A DNA stretch of 64,000 nucleotides from Spirodela intermedia (taxonomy: Eukaryota; Streptophyta; Magnoliopsida; Alismatales; Araceae), in contig LR746278.1 of the NCBI GenBank assembly GCA_902729315.2, positions 2,799,501-2,863,500 of the forward strand. The letters run 5' to 3'. The notes under the pieces were generated by a model. It worked only from the letters and a program-made list of their open reading frames with translations. It was not told the origin of the DNA and made no database searches. Every line of letters begins with the position of its first letter. Position 1 is the stretch's first letter. Positions 1-13,300 of the stretch are shown in pieces. The position numbers and the translations under genes were made by a program.

Positions 1-689
1 AAGAAGTTTTAAAAATATTATAATGAGAAAGAGTGGTTGAGGTTGAAAATAAATAATGTAACTAGTAAGAACCTATCTAAAATCCTAGGTTTCATCATAG
101 GGACAAAGAAAACGAGGCAAGTAAATAAAGAAAAGAAGATTACTCAACCTGGGCCTTTATCTGTCACTAAGGTTAGGCAATTTTCTTTGACATATTGATC
201 TCTAACACTTTATTTCTTTCAATTCAATCCTCAACACTCAACTTTACCCTCAAGTCCTCTCTTGATCACTCAAGATTACTCAAAAGGTGAAGAAGAATGA
301 ATCTTTAAAATAAAAGTTGTTTGATTCTAGTCAATCAATGTTGGGACTCTTTTCAAAAGATGAGAAAGAAAAGGAGTGAAGATAATACATATAAGTAGTG
401 AAAATTTTTAAAATACTTTTGGCTTTTTCTCAAAATATCTCTCGCTTATCTACTTCTTTTTTACAACCTAATTTGTCGATATGAATGTGGGGCTTGACCT
501 CCAAGCCAGAAAGGAAAGAATGGCTTTCGTCAAAAAGTTTTAGGAAGAGTCCATCTTGAAGATCGTGCCCACAAAATATAGGCTTGAAACTCTTTTTGGA
601 TCGTCATATGTCAATCCTAGCAGATAGAGAAGTATGTGTCGTTAATTGGGTGTCTTCACCACAAAAGAACCATCGAAAAGGTGATGGTT

Positions 690-890
690 GAGAAGAGACG
701 TCTTTAACTGTTGCTTATGGTGACAAGACATTCCTAACTACTGAAAGTTGACTATTAAGGCAAAGAGACATCTTTAACCATTGCTTACAGTGACAAGACG
801 ACCACCAAAAGCTGACGATTAAAGAGAAGAAACATATTTAACTACCGCTTTCGGTGACAAGATGTCCTTAACCACAAAAATTAAGAGTTA
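690..890. repeat. Imperfect tandem repeat, ~3 units of 60-75 bp
   Basis: Three successive units begin near 691, 766 and 830. Each carries a variant of 'ctttaac..ttgctta..gtgacaaga' followed by 'aaag(c/t)tga..attaa'. The units are diverged in sequence and length, so this looks like an old minisatellite or a repeat inside a decayed LTR. Confidence 0.55.
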
Positions 891-1838
891 CATTAATCCT
901 CAACTAACGGTCCACATCTTCTCACCTTCCGCTCACATGCAATACCTCATATTCTTGCATTCCACATAATACAGTGATCCATGTCTTCTCGCAGTCCATG
1001 TAATTGTAGCTTGAATAAAATATTCATAAATTAAATAATCATGGCAACACCTCATCACATACAACGGTGTGTCAAATATATAAAAATACCAATTGTGGGC
1101 ACATGTCGTTAACTATGGGAAAATATGGAAAAGCCCTAGAATGTGTGAAATAATGTATACATATTTCTCGAAATTACTTTAATATCCTCATGACTTAAAT
1201 ATATCAAAATAAATCCAAAACAAAGTCATCAAAAATAAAAAAATAATTAAAATAAAAAATTCTTAGAATCATTATAAAGTTATTATTTAGCTATTTTTTA
1301 AATGATAACATGCTAAAATAAGATATGTGATCATAAAATATATTCACTTTAAGGTAAGTAGTGAGTCTTTTTAGCATATTATCAGTCTTGATCCCTTTTT
1401 TAAAGGTAATCCAAAGCTAGGCTTCAACCATTCTTCTTTATCTCTCTCCATCTCTTGATTGAAGTATTCTTGAAGACTTTTTGGAGAGCAAGTGTTGGTA
1501 TTTGATGTACAAGTTCTCACACTATTCAACCCATAATAACTAGAGCAGGATATCAGATGATCATGTGACAAGCATGGGGCCATCCAACTCAGAAATCAGT
1601 TAGCTACGAGGTGTGCCCCTTGATATTCACATGCTTCTTTCCACAATAGCTGGTACGAGATCATCCTTTCACATGAGAAACAAACTTTGGAGCTTCCATT
1701 TAAATGTGAACTTTGTGAGAATTATCTTAATAATTCTGTGCGATGCCAACTTGTAGCCACTGATGAAAAAAAGCGAGGAAGAAATTAGATGGAAGCGGAG
1801 GATGACTGGCAACCTCCCTTTCTCTTTATTTCTGGAAG

Positions 1839-1873
1839 ATATATATATATATATATCTATATATATATATATT
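1839..1873. repeat. AT microsatellite
   Basis: A run of about 35 bases of alternating TA with one C interruption, just downstream of EIN2. Confidence 0.9.
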
Positions 1874-2105
1874 ACATCACTAGAGAGAATGGAAAGGGGA
1901 GATACCTCCAACATTCTCTGCTACATGATCGGAAGCTACAGGGGACCAGAGTTGTGAGATGGAAAAAAATCCCCAGAGGCAAGCGAGAAGGCATTTCCAG
2001 ATAGAATGGTCCAAGGGCTGCTCACCCACCTCTCACCCAAACTATCTGAGAAGAAAAACGCGACAGAGGATATACACAGAAGAGTCGGTCCAGAAGATGG
2101 CTTGG

Positions 2106-5100
2106 CTAAAACCCAGGAGGTGGTGTTGTCAGAGGGACCCTGGGTGGCGCGGGGGAGACCTCGTGGAAGCTCGGTGGAGGCGGCTTGGTCGCGAGGTGCC
2201 GCTTGTAGCGCTTGAGGACAGATGCCAGGTTTTCCTTCCCTTTGGGGAAGGCGATGTCGCCAGCGGCTGTGCCTGTCCGGCCCCTGCGGCCGGAGATGGC
2301 GGTCTCGACGACCTTGATGATCTCGAGCACCTTGATGGCTGACGTGCATGTTCCCCGCCCTGTTCCTCCCACAAGCAGGGTCCCATTCGGCATGGGGGCG
2401 CGTGCGGCCTTCTTGAATGCCGCGGGGATGTTGAGACAGGGGCAGGCTTCGGGGGTAGACCGAGGCCTGGAGAAGGCCAGCTGGAGAATTCCCTGTGAAG
2501 AAGAAGGAACTGAGAGCTCAAGCACATGGATTCATAAGGGGATAAAACGGCTGAGATTGTACGCAGATTCTTACCTGAAGCCGATTCAGAACGTAGGTGT
2601 ACTTGCCCCAGAGCTCCGGTCGGCTTTCCAGATGCGATAGTTCCAAGATCCGGAGAACGCACCACACTCCGAAGTTCACAACCAGGCTCATCCTCCAGAT
2701 GCAGCTCTCGCCACAGTTGGGCACGTCCATCTCGCTGTTGCTTGAAGCGGATGACAATGTCTGGCCGGAGCTCAGTTCGCTGAGGAACCGCTCCTTTGCA
2801 GCAAGCTGATCGATTATCCCTACGTCTGCCCCGCCGTCCTGCCTGAACAGCCAGTCCGAGCCTTCCAACTTCAAGATCTTCAGGATGCAAGCTTTGAGGG
2901 ACCGAAGGGTCGTTATCTCTGAGTCCGCGTAGGAAAATGCCTCCTCGGGGACTGAATTCATGCTGTCAGGCGCAGGGCGTTCCTGGCTCTGGGCCTTGCT
3001 TTCCACCCCAAAGAATTGCTCGAACGGCTCCCTGGACCAGAGAGACTTTGTGCTCAGAATGGGGTTAGATTCCATGGAAGAAACCCCATACAGCCCGGAT
3101 GAAGAGAGATCATTGAACGACAAGGCCCCTCCCTCTGCTCCCTTCGAATACTGCAGATGCCCACTAGCCATTCTCCCGATTGGTACCCTCGAGCTAACAG
3201 GCCCCCCCCACAGAGTGTTGTTTCTGTCACTCGGATGAGCAGCCCTGGCAGCAATCGTAATCCCAGAGATGTCAGGCAAACTGTGGTATTTCTTGGTGTA
3301 GGTAGCAGAAGATCCATTCTCCATACTTCCCGGCAATGGAGACTCGTAGTATGGCCCTTCTGCCTGCAACTTGGGCCTCGAAAGATTGAGGCTTTGCAGA
3401 CCAGAGGAGGTCAGGGAGGAAAACCTGGTCTCATCCTGGTTGTAGGCGAATGGGTCCTTGTAACTCGGACTGAAGAATTCAGCAGACTTCCGATCTGGTT
3501 CTTCCAGAGGGATATGGGTCGGATTGGAGTACCTGCTTGCACCAAACCCTCTGATGTAGGAGGAGATCTGATGGCCATGGATGGTTGCCGGCTGGTAGTC
3601 CCAGTTACTGGAGTTCTGCGGGAGGCGAAGACTAGAGTATCGCCTCTCACCTGCCTCCGAGGGGTTACCATTCCAGGAACTCTGCCCGAGTGAGTTCAGT
3701 AGCTGCAAGCTGGACGACCAAGATGGGGATCCCATCTGGCCCAGAGATGATGAACCCATGACATGACTTCTCTGCTGCATTGGAGGACTGTAATCCCTAG
3801 GGTTTTTTGGAGAAACAAGGCCCCTGGTGGCTTCGGGAAGGGGCTGCTTCTTGAAGGGTCCGCTGGGGAAGATCTCCCCTTTTGCTTGAGAATCGCCCGT
3901 CTTTGGATTCAATCCAAGTAAGATGTCGACCCTTTTTGCCACCGCTTCCTGGGTCACCTTTCCATGTAAGTCAAACAGAGCCACCCAAAATTCATCAAGG
4001 ATGGAGGCAAATGTCCGCCGTGCTGAACGACCCAACCCAGACGTTTTCGGAATGCTCCCTGGGCCGCTGCTTGGGACCTCTGCCTTCTCTCTGGGAACCT
4101 TTGATGCAGCCGCAGGTTTAGGAGGACTGCAATCGAGAGCGGTCCCCTCGCTGTTGTTCTCTGCCTGTTTCTGTGGCTCTACATGCACAGAGCGGTCGAT
4201 GGAACCCTTGGATATGATTTCATGTGCGTCCTCTAGGTCCAAGATACTGACAGGCGATGCCTCATCTGTGACCTCTTGCAGGGAAATCTGATCAGAATCT
4301 ATTATTGAGTGTTCTTGATCAGACTCTGGTGAAGGCAGTGGAGCAAGATCCGGGATGGGAACTGGTTGCTGAGAATATTGATCAGCATCAATCGCCAAGT
4401 TGGGCAGATCAAAGTCGGACTCTGAAACCAATTGATCAGGCTGAATGCCCAGAGAACGCATGAACAGTGGCTCCTCTAGACCTACTACAGATGATGCATC
4501 ATCATTCTGTCTGGGCTTGATCATACCTTCTTCTTTTTCTTCTCCTTCTTGTTCTACTACATCTGGAGCAAGCTGGGGATGATCCACGGGCAATTGCGAT
4601 GCCCACATTTGGAAATCTTGTACATGGCTAGCAGACTTCAGCGGGGTAACTGCCAGATAGAGCGTCAAGACCAGAGATACGCAGGTAATCGAAAGAATAA
4701 GGATAAATTGGAGAGAGAAGCTGTCACCAGCACCCCCTCTTAGCGTGGCTATCCAGCTGCTGTTCCCGAATAGTAACTCCATGCCGAATAGGATGTTCGA
4801 TGCCAGGATCCCAAAAAATGTGAGCAATGCCAAGATCTCAAGTTGCCAGGAGATTTTAGACGAACCCATCAGCGGTCTTGATGATGCCACACGGAAGAGA
4901 GGGATCACAGAAGATGGGAGAAGCACTGCTGACACGACTTGACAGAAGACAAGCAATTGATAGATGCCCTCAGCGCCTGTACTCTGTGCACAGCAGAAGG
5001 CTAGGATGGCGGCGAGAGTTCTCACTAGCACTTGATGAACCAGAGGGGGAAAGCTAAGATGAAGCAGATCACGGAGGATCACGCGCCCACCAATGTTCCA

Positions 5101-7803
5101 AGAAAATGCCGTCACCAGGCTTGAGAATAGCAGAACCAAGACGGAGGCAATGGGAGGTATGGGGACTTTAAAGACCTGCATTGGAGAAGGAGAGAGGATT
5201 AGACAGCCTGATCTAACTGCCACAAAGAGCTGGGAGATGCTATCACCAATTACAGATGATACCCTGCTCCTATGAAAGGAGAACGAGATAGGAAAGTAAT
5301 CAAACGGCCATAAACAACAGAAGAATTATCTAAGAGGCAGACGACGTATTGTGAGGATGGGAAGACATCCCTATTGGTTGGTTCGACCACCACAATGAGG
5401 GGCATATTCCATAAAAATAAACATAAATATGGTGACAATTTGTTCAATGATACTATGCTTTGTTAGCCCATGAAATTGGCCGATCAGAAAGTAGATATAT
5501 TCGAATCTTCTTTTTTTCTTGGGATATTAAGGAAAGGGAGGCTGTACCTAGGCTCCGAATGTCTTGTCCCTGTGTGGATTTAGTTACTACAGCCATTAGT
5601 CGGCAATGCTAATGTGCAGTGGTATTATGTTAGGGATTGGATAAACCTGGATTCTACTGTTGAGTGAAGGATGGCGATGAACCAAGTAAGAAAGAAATAC
5701 TCGAATAATCGCGTATTATCCAAGAATGCAGAGGCTGCAACCTTATAAGGGATTTCAAGCACATCCTTTCAGAACCAGATATTGCAAAAGGTTAAAATGT
5801 ATTTTCATTTGAAATATAAGCCCAGTGCACTGTTTTTGTAACAGACCGAACGTTAAAAGAGCTGGTGAGAAAACCTGATCCAACAGTAGGAAGGCATCTT
5901 GGAATGTTGACACAATGATCCCTGAATTATTGACCACTGATGCTGCAGAGTTGACCAGCACATAGTTCACCAGAAAAATCCCAGAGAAAACAAACAGAAC
6001 AGCAAAAAAGTGATCATGGCGTAAAGCATCCACAGAAACATTCAGCAATCTCTTTTGGCGCTGCATCAAGAGAAAAGAATAGATAAACAGATTAACTTGA
6101 CACACATTGGGTGACGAGAGCAGCTTAACTTGGAGAGCAAAGTGAGAAAGAAAATACGAATAAAAGCTATCTATTTGCGAGATAACATCATGAAAATTTG
6201 AAAATTATAAGGACAGATGCCAATAAAGAATATCTAAAGCAGAAAGGCACACTGCCATCGGTGTCAGAAAAGAACTTTTCAGACACCTTGACAGATCGAT
6301 TGGGACCAATTTTGATGAAAAAATTTTGTTTGGATAGCACATGAGGTTGACCCTCCCACGATAACGATCTTCATCTCACACTCACGGCAATCCAAGCTGC
6401 CCTTCATTTCTGGTTTTTCTTCATTCTATTTTTTGCTTCCAGCATTTGCATATAAGAGGAAACTGCTAAATATCACCCATGTTATAGGCCAGGAACAGCA
6501 TAGAGTCTCTCACCAAACACCATTGCCATTGGGTTTGAAGTAGGATAAAGCCAAGACAAGTCTTAGGAAGATGGAGAGAAATACAGGAGGATTAGGGAAT
6601 TACCACAATAAAAACGTAATAAAAACAGGGAACTCACCTGAACCGCAGAAGAATGAGTGTAAAAATTATGAACCATAATATTAGAACCAAGAAGGGCCAT
6701 AACTGAATATGCGGTTTCCCCACTCAATTTTGGAAAAATCCCATTGAAGGAAAGCGGGATTTCGGGTTGGCTAATGAGAACCCCGAGCACATAAAACAGC
6801 AGTGCAAAACCTGAGATACCGAGGTACAACACTTCTGCCTTCACATTGTCCTGAGACAGGGATACCATCTTCCAGCATCACCATTCATTCTGTATAAGAC
6901 GTGATAAAAAATAAATAACTACGAGGAGCCATCGTCTTACCAAATGGGCAATGAAAAATGGGAGTACAACAGCAACGAACATGGCCAAAAGAATGCTTGT
7001 TACAATGTCCAGGCCAGATAAAATGCTGACTCCATGAGCAACGCCCAAGATCTGGAATAGGGATCATAATGTTGAAATTAATCAAGTTATTCCAAGTCTC
7101 CAACCAAATAATACGAAGTAAAGATATATCAGAGGAAAAAGAAAAAAGATTTAGATGATAGAGAGTACGTACAGTGCTAATATCCAACGCAATTGCAGAG
7201 ATCTCCGCTTGAAGGCCCAACATTATGCAGACAGAACGGGAGTACTCTCTGCTGTAGATCTTTACATAGAAAGTAAGACAAAAACATTCAGTAAACAATA
7301 CGAAATTTTCTACAAAAAAAAGAACTTCCCCATAAAATGGAAAGCCAACGTAAAACTGTTAATTTATTCAATGAGCATAAGTGGTGCACTTGGAATACAA
7401 AGAAAATCTTAAACATTCACGATAAAATAGTTAGTTTTAAGAAAAAAGTCCAACGTGGGGTAACATGAATCAAAGATCTATTTCCGAGCATTTCATTAGA
7501 AGGAATTTCATATCGTTTATATTTTTCCAGAGGACGAAGTCTGATTAGTTAATCTAGAATACAGAACTAAGAGAGAAAGACTTGGGGAATTACCTGCGCA
7601 AGATTATTTTCAGTGGCCACACCAACGCTGGTAGCAAGGTACTGACAGAAGATAGCACAGCAGTTGAGAAAAATCACCAGCGGTAAGAGGCTGAACCCAA
7701 AAGATGCTCCACCCTCGACTGCTGCTACCCATTTCCCAAGATCAATATAACCCATTGAAATCATTAGTGCCGGTCCAAGACAGGGGAAAATCTGAGGTGC
7801 CAT
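2106..7803 (-). CDS. EIN2: ETHYLENE INSENSITIVE 2 (NRAMP-like ethylene signal transducer)
   Basis: Central positive regulator of ethylene signalling. In the known family an ER-membrane NRAMP-like N-terminus carries a cytosolic C-terminus that is released and enters the nucleus when ethylene is perceived. Exons read by eye: 7594-7803, 7173-7259, ~6941-7051, 6638-6868, 5875-6060, 2575-5175, 2106-2492. All lengths are multiples of three, giving about 1270 aa against ~1280-1294 in rice and Arabidopsis. Seen: an N-terminal GYIDLGKW motif; hydrophobic membrane segments through ~residue 450, with ISQPEIPLS and NFYTHSS blocks; an ATPLKSAS block; LGRSARR and ILDEFW at ~656-672; a [11 protein letters not shown] block matching the second CTR1-target region; [18 protein letters not shown]; and the nuclear-localisation-like LKRYKR at ~1235-1240, followed by a variable tail. 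Weak points are the acceptor of exon 4 (AG at 6869-6870) and the donor of exon 5 (GTTTTC). Start chosen at 7803 because the family's opening motif follows directly. The 5' UTR was not resolved. Confidence 0.96.
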
Positions 7804-8617
7804 GTCTGAGATATGGAGGTCACAGGTGCTGTCACTTAATCTAACATACAGTGATCACCCAACGAGCCTTCACAGAAGCCGAAGGTCTTTCCAAAGAAGC
7901 CTCAGACTATAGGTACGTCAACGGCCCTTTAAGTTGATCAATGCCATTTACCCACAGGTTTCCGATGTATAGTAGTCTTCACCGCATGATTACATACAAA
8001 AACTGACAAGCTACGGGAAGAAATGATCAAAACAACCAGACCAATACGCTTCTCACCAAAAAATCCAGGCAACCTTAAAATAAGCTCCCAACTAGAGAGA
8101 AGAACAGCAGCCGATCACTTGGTGGATAGTGAACCGAGTGTGAAGGTTTATGACGCTGCCCGGAATACTGAGAAGTCGTCTGATGAGTCCGTTTTATTCC
8201 AGCTGAAAAAAGAGGGAAAAGCCAGTCATGAACACTTTGTACGGCTATGACATGAGACCAACCCGACACAGAACGAGTGTATGATGACATCATCCAGTTA
8301 AAATGATGAAAACCATTCCCTTGATCTTACTTGTAGAATGGAGTGTCCGATGGTTGATTTCAAAGAAGATTCGGGCAGCGGAATTGTCTCCAGCAGATAA
8401 GATGTATCGACTAGTGAAGATGAAACCGAGCCTGAGTCTTCTACTTGAGGGAGGGGAGTACGCGGGGGAATCTCGAGTTTTGCATCAAGCAGATTGGTGC
8501 ACGCGCACTGTAGGAGCGGCGCACTCTGGCAGCCCGAGCCCGCTTTCCCTGGAAATCGACTCTGGAGATCTTCAAGGGGAAGGCTGTGAGCGGAAAGCCC
8601 AACTGATCATCAGCGAC

Positions 8618-8652
8618 GGGGGTGGGGGTGGGGGTAGGGTAGGGGTGGGGGG
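8618..8652 (+). other. G-run cluster with G-quadruplex potential
   Basis: Six runs of three to six guanines separated by single T or TA spacers, about 0.8 kb upstream of the EIN2 start. On the EIN2 sense strand it is C-rich. The pattern meets the usual G3+N1-7 definition; function is not shown. Confidence 0.6.
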
Positions 8653-9237
8653 AATTTCCAGTTCTAATCTGCGGTGGCGGGTTAACGCCGGAAATTCATC
8701 CTCGTTTCCCCAGCCGATCGACTTCGCGGAGGTATTCAAGGGGAAGAAATGTGCGCGCAGAGAGACCACCGGATAATCCAGGAACTGACAATCAAGAAAT
8801 CCTCCCGATCTGGAGCAGCGAAGAGCGCCTGTCCGATAATTCGCACCCGCTCGAGATATTCCTCGGTCGAAACTGGACAAGGTTTGGGTTCTCCGGGCAG
8901 AGAGAGAGAGAGGAGAGACGAAGGACAGCTTTGAGACCAGACTCGCACCTTCAGTTCCGATTGCTCCACCTCCAGCGACGGCAGCCTGCTGGAAGGTTCT
9001 CAAATCGGCCAGCCAACAGCCGCGGGAGCGTCCACCGGCCCCCCCTCCGAGCGGCAGTCAACTTACACAGCGCGCCGAACTCATGAAACCCAACTATCGA
9101 CCACACTGCTGACCCATGAAAACCCTCTTTCCGTGATCCCTCTCTTCCCTCTGTCTATCGAGGTTCCTTCTCTGGACAAATTGCAGCCACGGACTCCCCC
9201 CGCTCTCTCTATGTGTGTCTATCGGCGTTACAGGGAG

Positions 9238-9260
9238 CGAGAGAGAGAGAGAGAGAGAGG
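9238..9260. repeat. GA microsatellite
   Basis: About 11 GA units in the EIN2 upstream region. Confidence 0.9.
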
Positions 9261-10301
9261 ACATTCAATTCTCGGCTTTCCCTTTCGGGGAGATGGCTGA
9301 TGGGGAGGCGAGATCGCTCGAGACGGATCTCTCCGCTGGACTTCGCGAAGTCGGATCTCGTGCACCTTCCGGCCACCACCGCCCCTTGGATGTCTTTCTC
9401 CCACTACACGCGTCGCTCCCAGATGCGCCGCCCAGTAGACCTCCACCGGAGGGAAGAAGACGAAACCTATCCGGCGAATGAATACAGAGCAGCCATGACC
9501 CTCCCACCTCAGGGGGGTCCAGTCACCCCCCCCCACCACAATAAAGTCGCACAGCCCAGATGTCCTTCCTCCTCCCGTCTCCTTTCGGGCACCTGCGCCA
9601 AGAGCACGCTCATGACGGCGGCGGCGGAAGAGGTAAGGAAGTGGGTGGGGGCTTCTTCTCCGCTTCTGCTTGTGGAACTCCGCCGCCGTCGCCCGTTGAC
9701 CCCTACCGAAAGGACGCCATGGCCGCCGGTGAAGCAGAGGGTGAGCTCACCGTCTTCAACTTCATCTTCCGCCGCCACCAAGAGTGAAGAAGTCGGTAGG
9801 GCTTCTCTTTCAACCCGCTATTACCAGGTGCGGTGGCGGGGTCGAGGGCAGGGTCAACGTCGGCAAGAAGACACGTCTTCGAGGTGGAGGCGCTACCGTC
9901 CATGGAAGGGAACCACGCAGAGATTTTCAATGAGAACGGACGATTTGACGGCTTCCTCGTCCGTCTATGAATAAACAAACTTTTAATTAATTTACTTGTC
10001 CAATTCGCACAAATAATTCCCGGCGTCTTGTGATCAGATAATACGATTTAATATTTTCCGGAGCACTACAGTCGCGTTGACCGACGCGAGACAGGAGTAA
10101 TTTCTTGTGAAAGTCAACCCGTCTTAATTGTCCCTTAATGCCCTTGCCCCTAAGTTGAAGTGGCAGGGCGGCGGAGTGTGACCGGTGGCCGCACCGCCGC
10201 GGGGGCCGGCAACTGTCGACGTCCTGCGGCCGGGCTTCTCGGCGGCGCCAGATTTCACCGCCGCCGGGGCCCAGGACGAACAGGAAGAAATCTAAACGAA
10301 A

Positions 10302-13300
10302 TCAAGGAACGTAGAGCATGACTCTGTTAAGCATCTCGAAGGGTACCTCGAGTCGCCAGTCCCTCTGTCGCCTGCTCATCGGCCTGCCTTTGCTCCGCGG
10401 GTCTCTGTTCTCCCTCACGTCGGCCAGTTTCCACACGCAGCGGCGAGTTTCAGTCTCCACCGCCTCTAATAAGAACACCCCATCCTTGGGCTCCTCAGCT
10501 CCGTCCAGGTAGCGGACGAGCATGGGCATCCTTCTGAAGCGGTGTAGATCCTCTGGCACCTTCAGAAGCCTCTCCGCCCCCGGCGAGGACACCTGCGCAT
10601 GGAGTGGCTGTGAGAATGCCGCAGATTGCCTGAAGATCTAATCACCATGGAACTCTGATTAACTCACCTCAAGGCCCAAGTCCTTGGGTATCTCCCCTTT
10701 CTCGCCGCTCTCCTCCAAACACTTGTCGTAGAGCATGCTGAACTTCTCGAGTTCCTCCATCTCAGGGCAGCAATATCTGTGAGGGAAATGATGGGAGATT
10801 ACCACAGGAACTACCACTTCACGCTCATCGGCAGGCTTGCCACCAAAGTGAAGACAGCTTAGTCTATCATTTAATTCTCCCTTCAGTTTCTGTTGATCGG
10901 CTAGTTCTAATAGCGTTGCTGTTAGAACTATTTTATTTTGTAGATGGTCGCATAAAGAAAAAGAGTGAGCTCATTCTCTGAGTTGGAAGAGGGAATGCAA
11001 GGTCAATTAAAGTTGAAACGTTGATGAAAACTATTTTAGCAAATTCTTTGGGATACTTGAACTGAATATTTCCAGTTCAAGTGTGGAGAATGGTCATGGA
11101 TTAATACTTGTGAAGCACCAGAAGAACAGTTTCCACGGTGTATCCAATGGATGAAGGATAAAATTCGATCTGAGAAAATAGCTGTGAGAGACAAAACAAG
11201 AAAATATGCCGGATATGAGATGGCGGATTGTGTGTGATGTAGTTTTAATTTAGAAAAAGGCTAGACGAAGTGGAAACTAAGGAATTTATTTAGCTGTCAA
11301 GGGTGCTGTGATTGGTCTAAGCAATTGAAGATCATGAGGATGATATATATCAGAGATCAAGAGATAAGAGGGGATTTCATGGATAGATTCATTGTTAAAC
11401 CATTTGAGGATAACACTAAAAAATGTCATGAGCACAATCAGTTTGAAACAGTAAGTTCCTTTCTAAAATTTAGTTTAATACTTAGCTAATGGTGGGCTCC
11501 CTGCTTGAAACTGAATTATGTTATCCAGACCTAAAGTTGATACCAAGTGTACCTTCTGCATTGTCCAGAAATAATAGCAGATTATGCATTTGTAGTTTGA
11601 GACAGTAGTAATGCGTCTTTCAATGGACGGCGCTGTTCAGGGGTGGAGCTCAATGTTAAGCTTCAGTAGCGTCAATGAACACAACTGATCTATATTACTG
11701 GTCAGGAACAAGGCAAGATCCAAGCAGAGTTTCAGGTATTCATATTAAGTCGCATGTAACACTATTTCAACAATTTAATAGAGCATACCGAGGATTCTTA
11801 GACACCAGCTCCATCCAGGTATTCAAAATGAAGAAAATATTTTAAAATTTTTCCATGCAGTATTGTAGATATGTGCAGTGTTTCTATTCTAGCATATTCT
11901 ACATCCAAGGTACTTAGGTGATGTAGGTACGTACCAAGAGGCTGGATCACCATCCCTTTTTATTTGCATTGTACTTCTCATAATCACCATCCAAAAATCA
12001 CCCTAAATACAAGTGATGAAGGTTTTGAGCGTAGATGTCAAGGTGAGCAAGACAGCACCTTACTGCCTTCCTAGACGAAGACCAGTATAGTAACTTGTCT
12101 AGGCTATATGATTTATACATGTGATTTTGGACAAGTGAGTTCTTGCCATGATTCTTGGCTACATGAGGGGCTACAATCTGCTCTTGCTCATATCTCCTGC
12201 GCTGAGTAATTACAGACTTCACAAAGTCTCATACCACGTCACTTCAATGAATCGGTTGGCAAACCGATTTTATATTCCACCATGCGCCTTTGAGGGAAGG
12301 GCGGCCATTAGAGTCTGCACATGCATTGACTTGACTATCTATATATAGATATATATATATATATATATTAATTGGTGTGTGCTGATTCAAACTCTTGTTG
12401 GAGATACCTCAGCGATATATATCTATCTATATATATCCATTGAAATAGAGGCCTCAGGAATGGATGACTGTACTCCTTTGCTCTCTGATTTAAGCTGGTA
12501 ACATCTTGGAAACCGGAAAATTCTAGTCCGACGAGCTCAAATGTAAATAACCATTCTTATTATTGCTTCTTCACAAAATACAATATTAGTAGAGTTTTTC
12601 TGATGTTGTCTTAGGAAAAACTTTTACTTCAGATATCAACAATACCTTGCATATGTGGAAACAAAAAAAACTTATGGATTGGCCACTCTTTTCTAGGAAA
12701 GTAGTCTAAGTAAACATCATGATCTACAGAAAAATGCATACATGAGTAGATCTTTCTACTAGTCAATTTCCAGATGATGTGGGACAGTATTGAGCAAATT
12801 GATTACTCTGACTTCAACGACGGATTCACGTTATCACATGTACTAGTGACATTCCTTTTCACTTATTACTCATCTATGAAAGATTGCCAACGTCGAGGTA
12901 CACTTTCAAACCAAAGATTTTTTGGTTTTGAATTAATTTACTAGATAGTATATTCTCCACATCGCTGAAAACATCAGCAATTATAAACGAAAAAAAAATA
13001 ACGTGACTTCTGGAGAATCTAATTCGTAATGGCCCAACTCGTCAGAGTTGGGGAGTTATTGGCTTTCAAGGGTATTGATATGGTATTCGATACTACTATG
13101 AAATAAATATTTACAAAGTAAAAGCCTGCAGAATATAATACTTTTCTCTAACATCATGAGGAATAGCTCGTTGATTTTCGAAACCAGAAATTTTCTCATA
13201 ACTATACACGTATTACACATGGTGGCATACATCTTGTCATACGGGACAGGAAAATGTGGTTGATGATACTTTCAACGGGAGTGATATGCTGTCTTCCGGT

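Larger units (their letters stand above)
1..2105. other. Intergenic, 3' flank of EIN2
   Basis: AT-rich in the first ~1.6 kb with no recognisable coding sequence. It holds an imperfect tandem repeat near 690-890 and an AT microsatellite at 1839-1873, both listed separately. On the minus strand a possible EIN2 polyadenylation signal (AATAAA, seen as TTTATT at 1825-1830) lies about 280 bases past the EIN2 stop. The short open frames here do not resemble any family I recognise. Confidence 0.6.
7804..10301. promoter_or_regulatory. EIN2 upstream region and spacer to RimP-like gene
   Basis: This spacer contains the EIN2 5' leader and promoter and the 3' flank of the neighbouring RimP-like gene. From ~8.45 to 9.95 kb it is GC-rich, with overlapping open frames on both strands (for example 9213-9974 on plus) that show no family motif and no biased amino-acid pattern. 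I read these as composition artefacts. A G-run cluster (8618-8652), a GA tract (9238-9260) and a G/C-run hairpin (about 9511-9533) lie inside. No TATA box could be assigned with confidence. Confidence 0.5.

Noticed and set aside
7720-7803. DLGKW instead of DPGKW in the EIN2 N-terminus as an unusual mutation
   Set aside because: As I recall it, rice EIN2 also has DLGKW, so this is probably a normal monocot variant.
9213-9974. 253-aa plus-strand open frame upstream of EIN2
   Set aside because: Overlapping open frames exist on both strands in a GC-rich stretch, with no domain, no splice context and an arginine/serine-rich random look.
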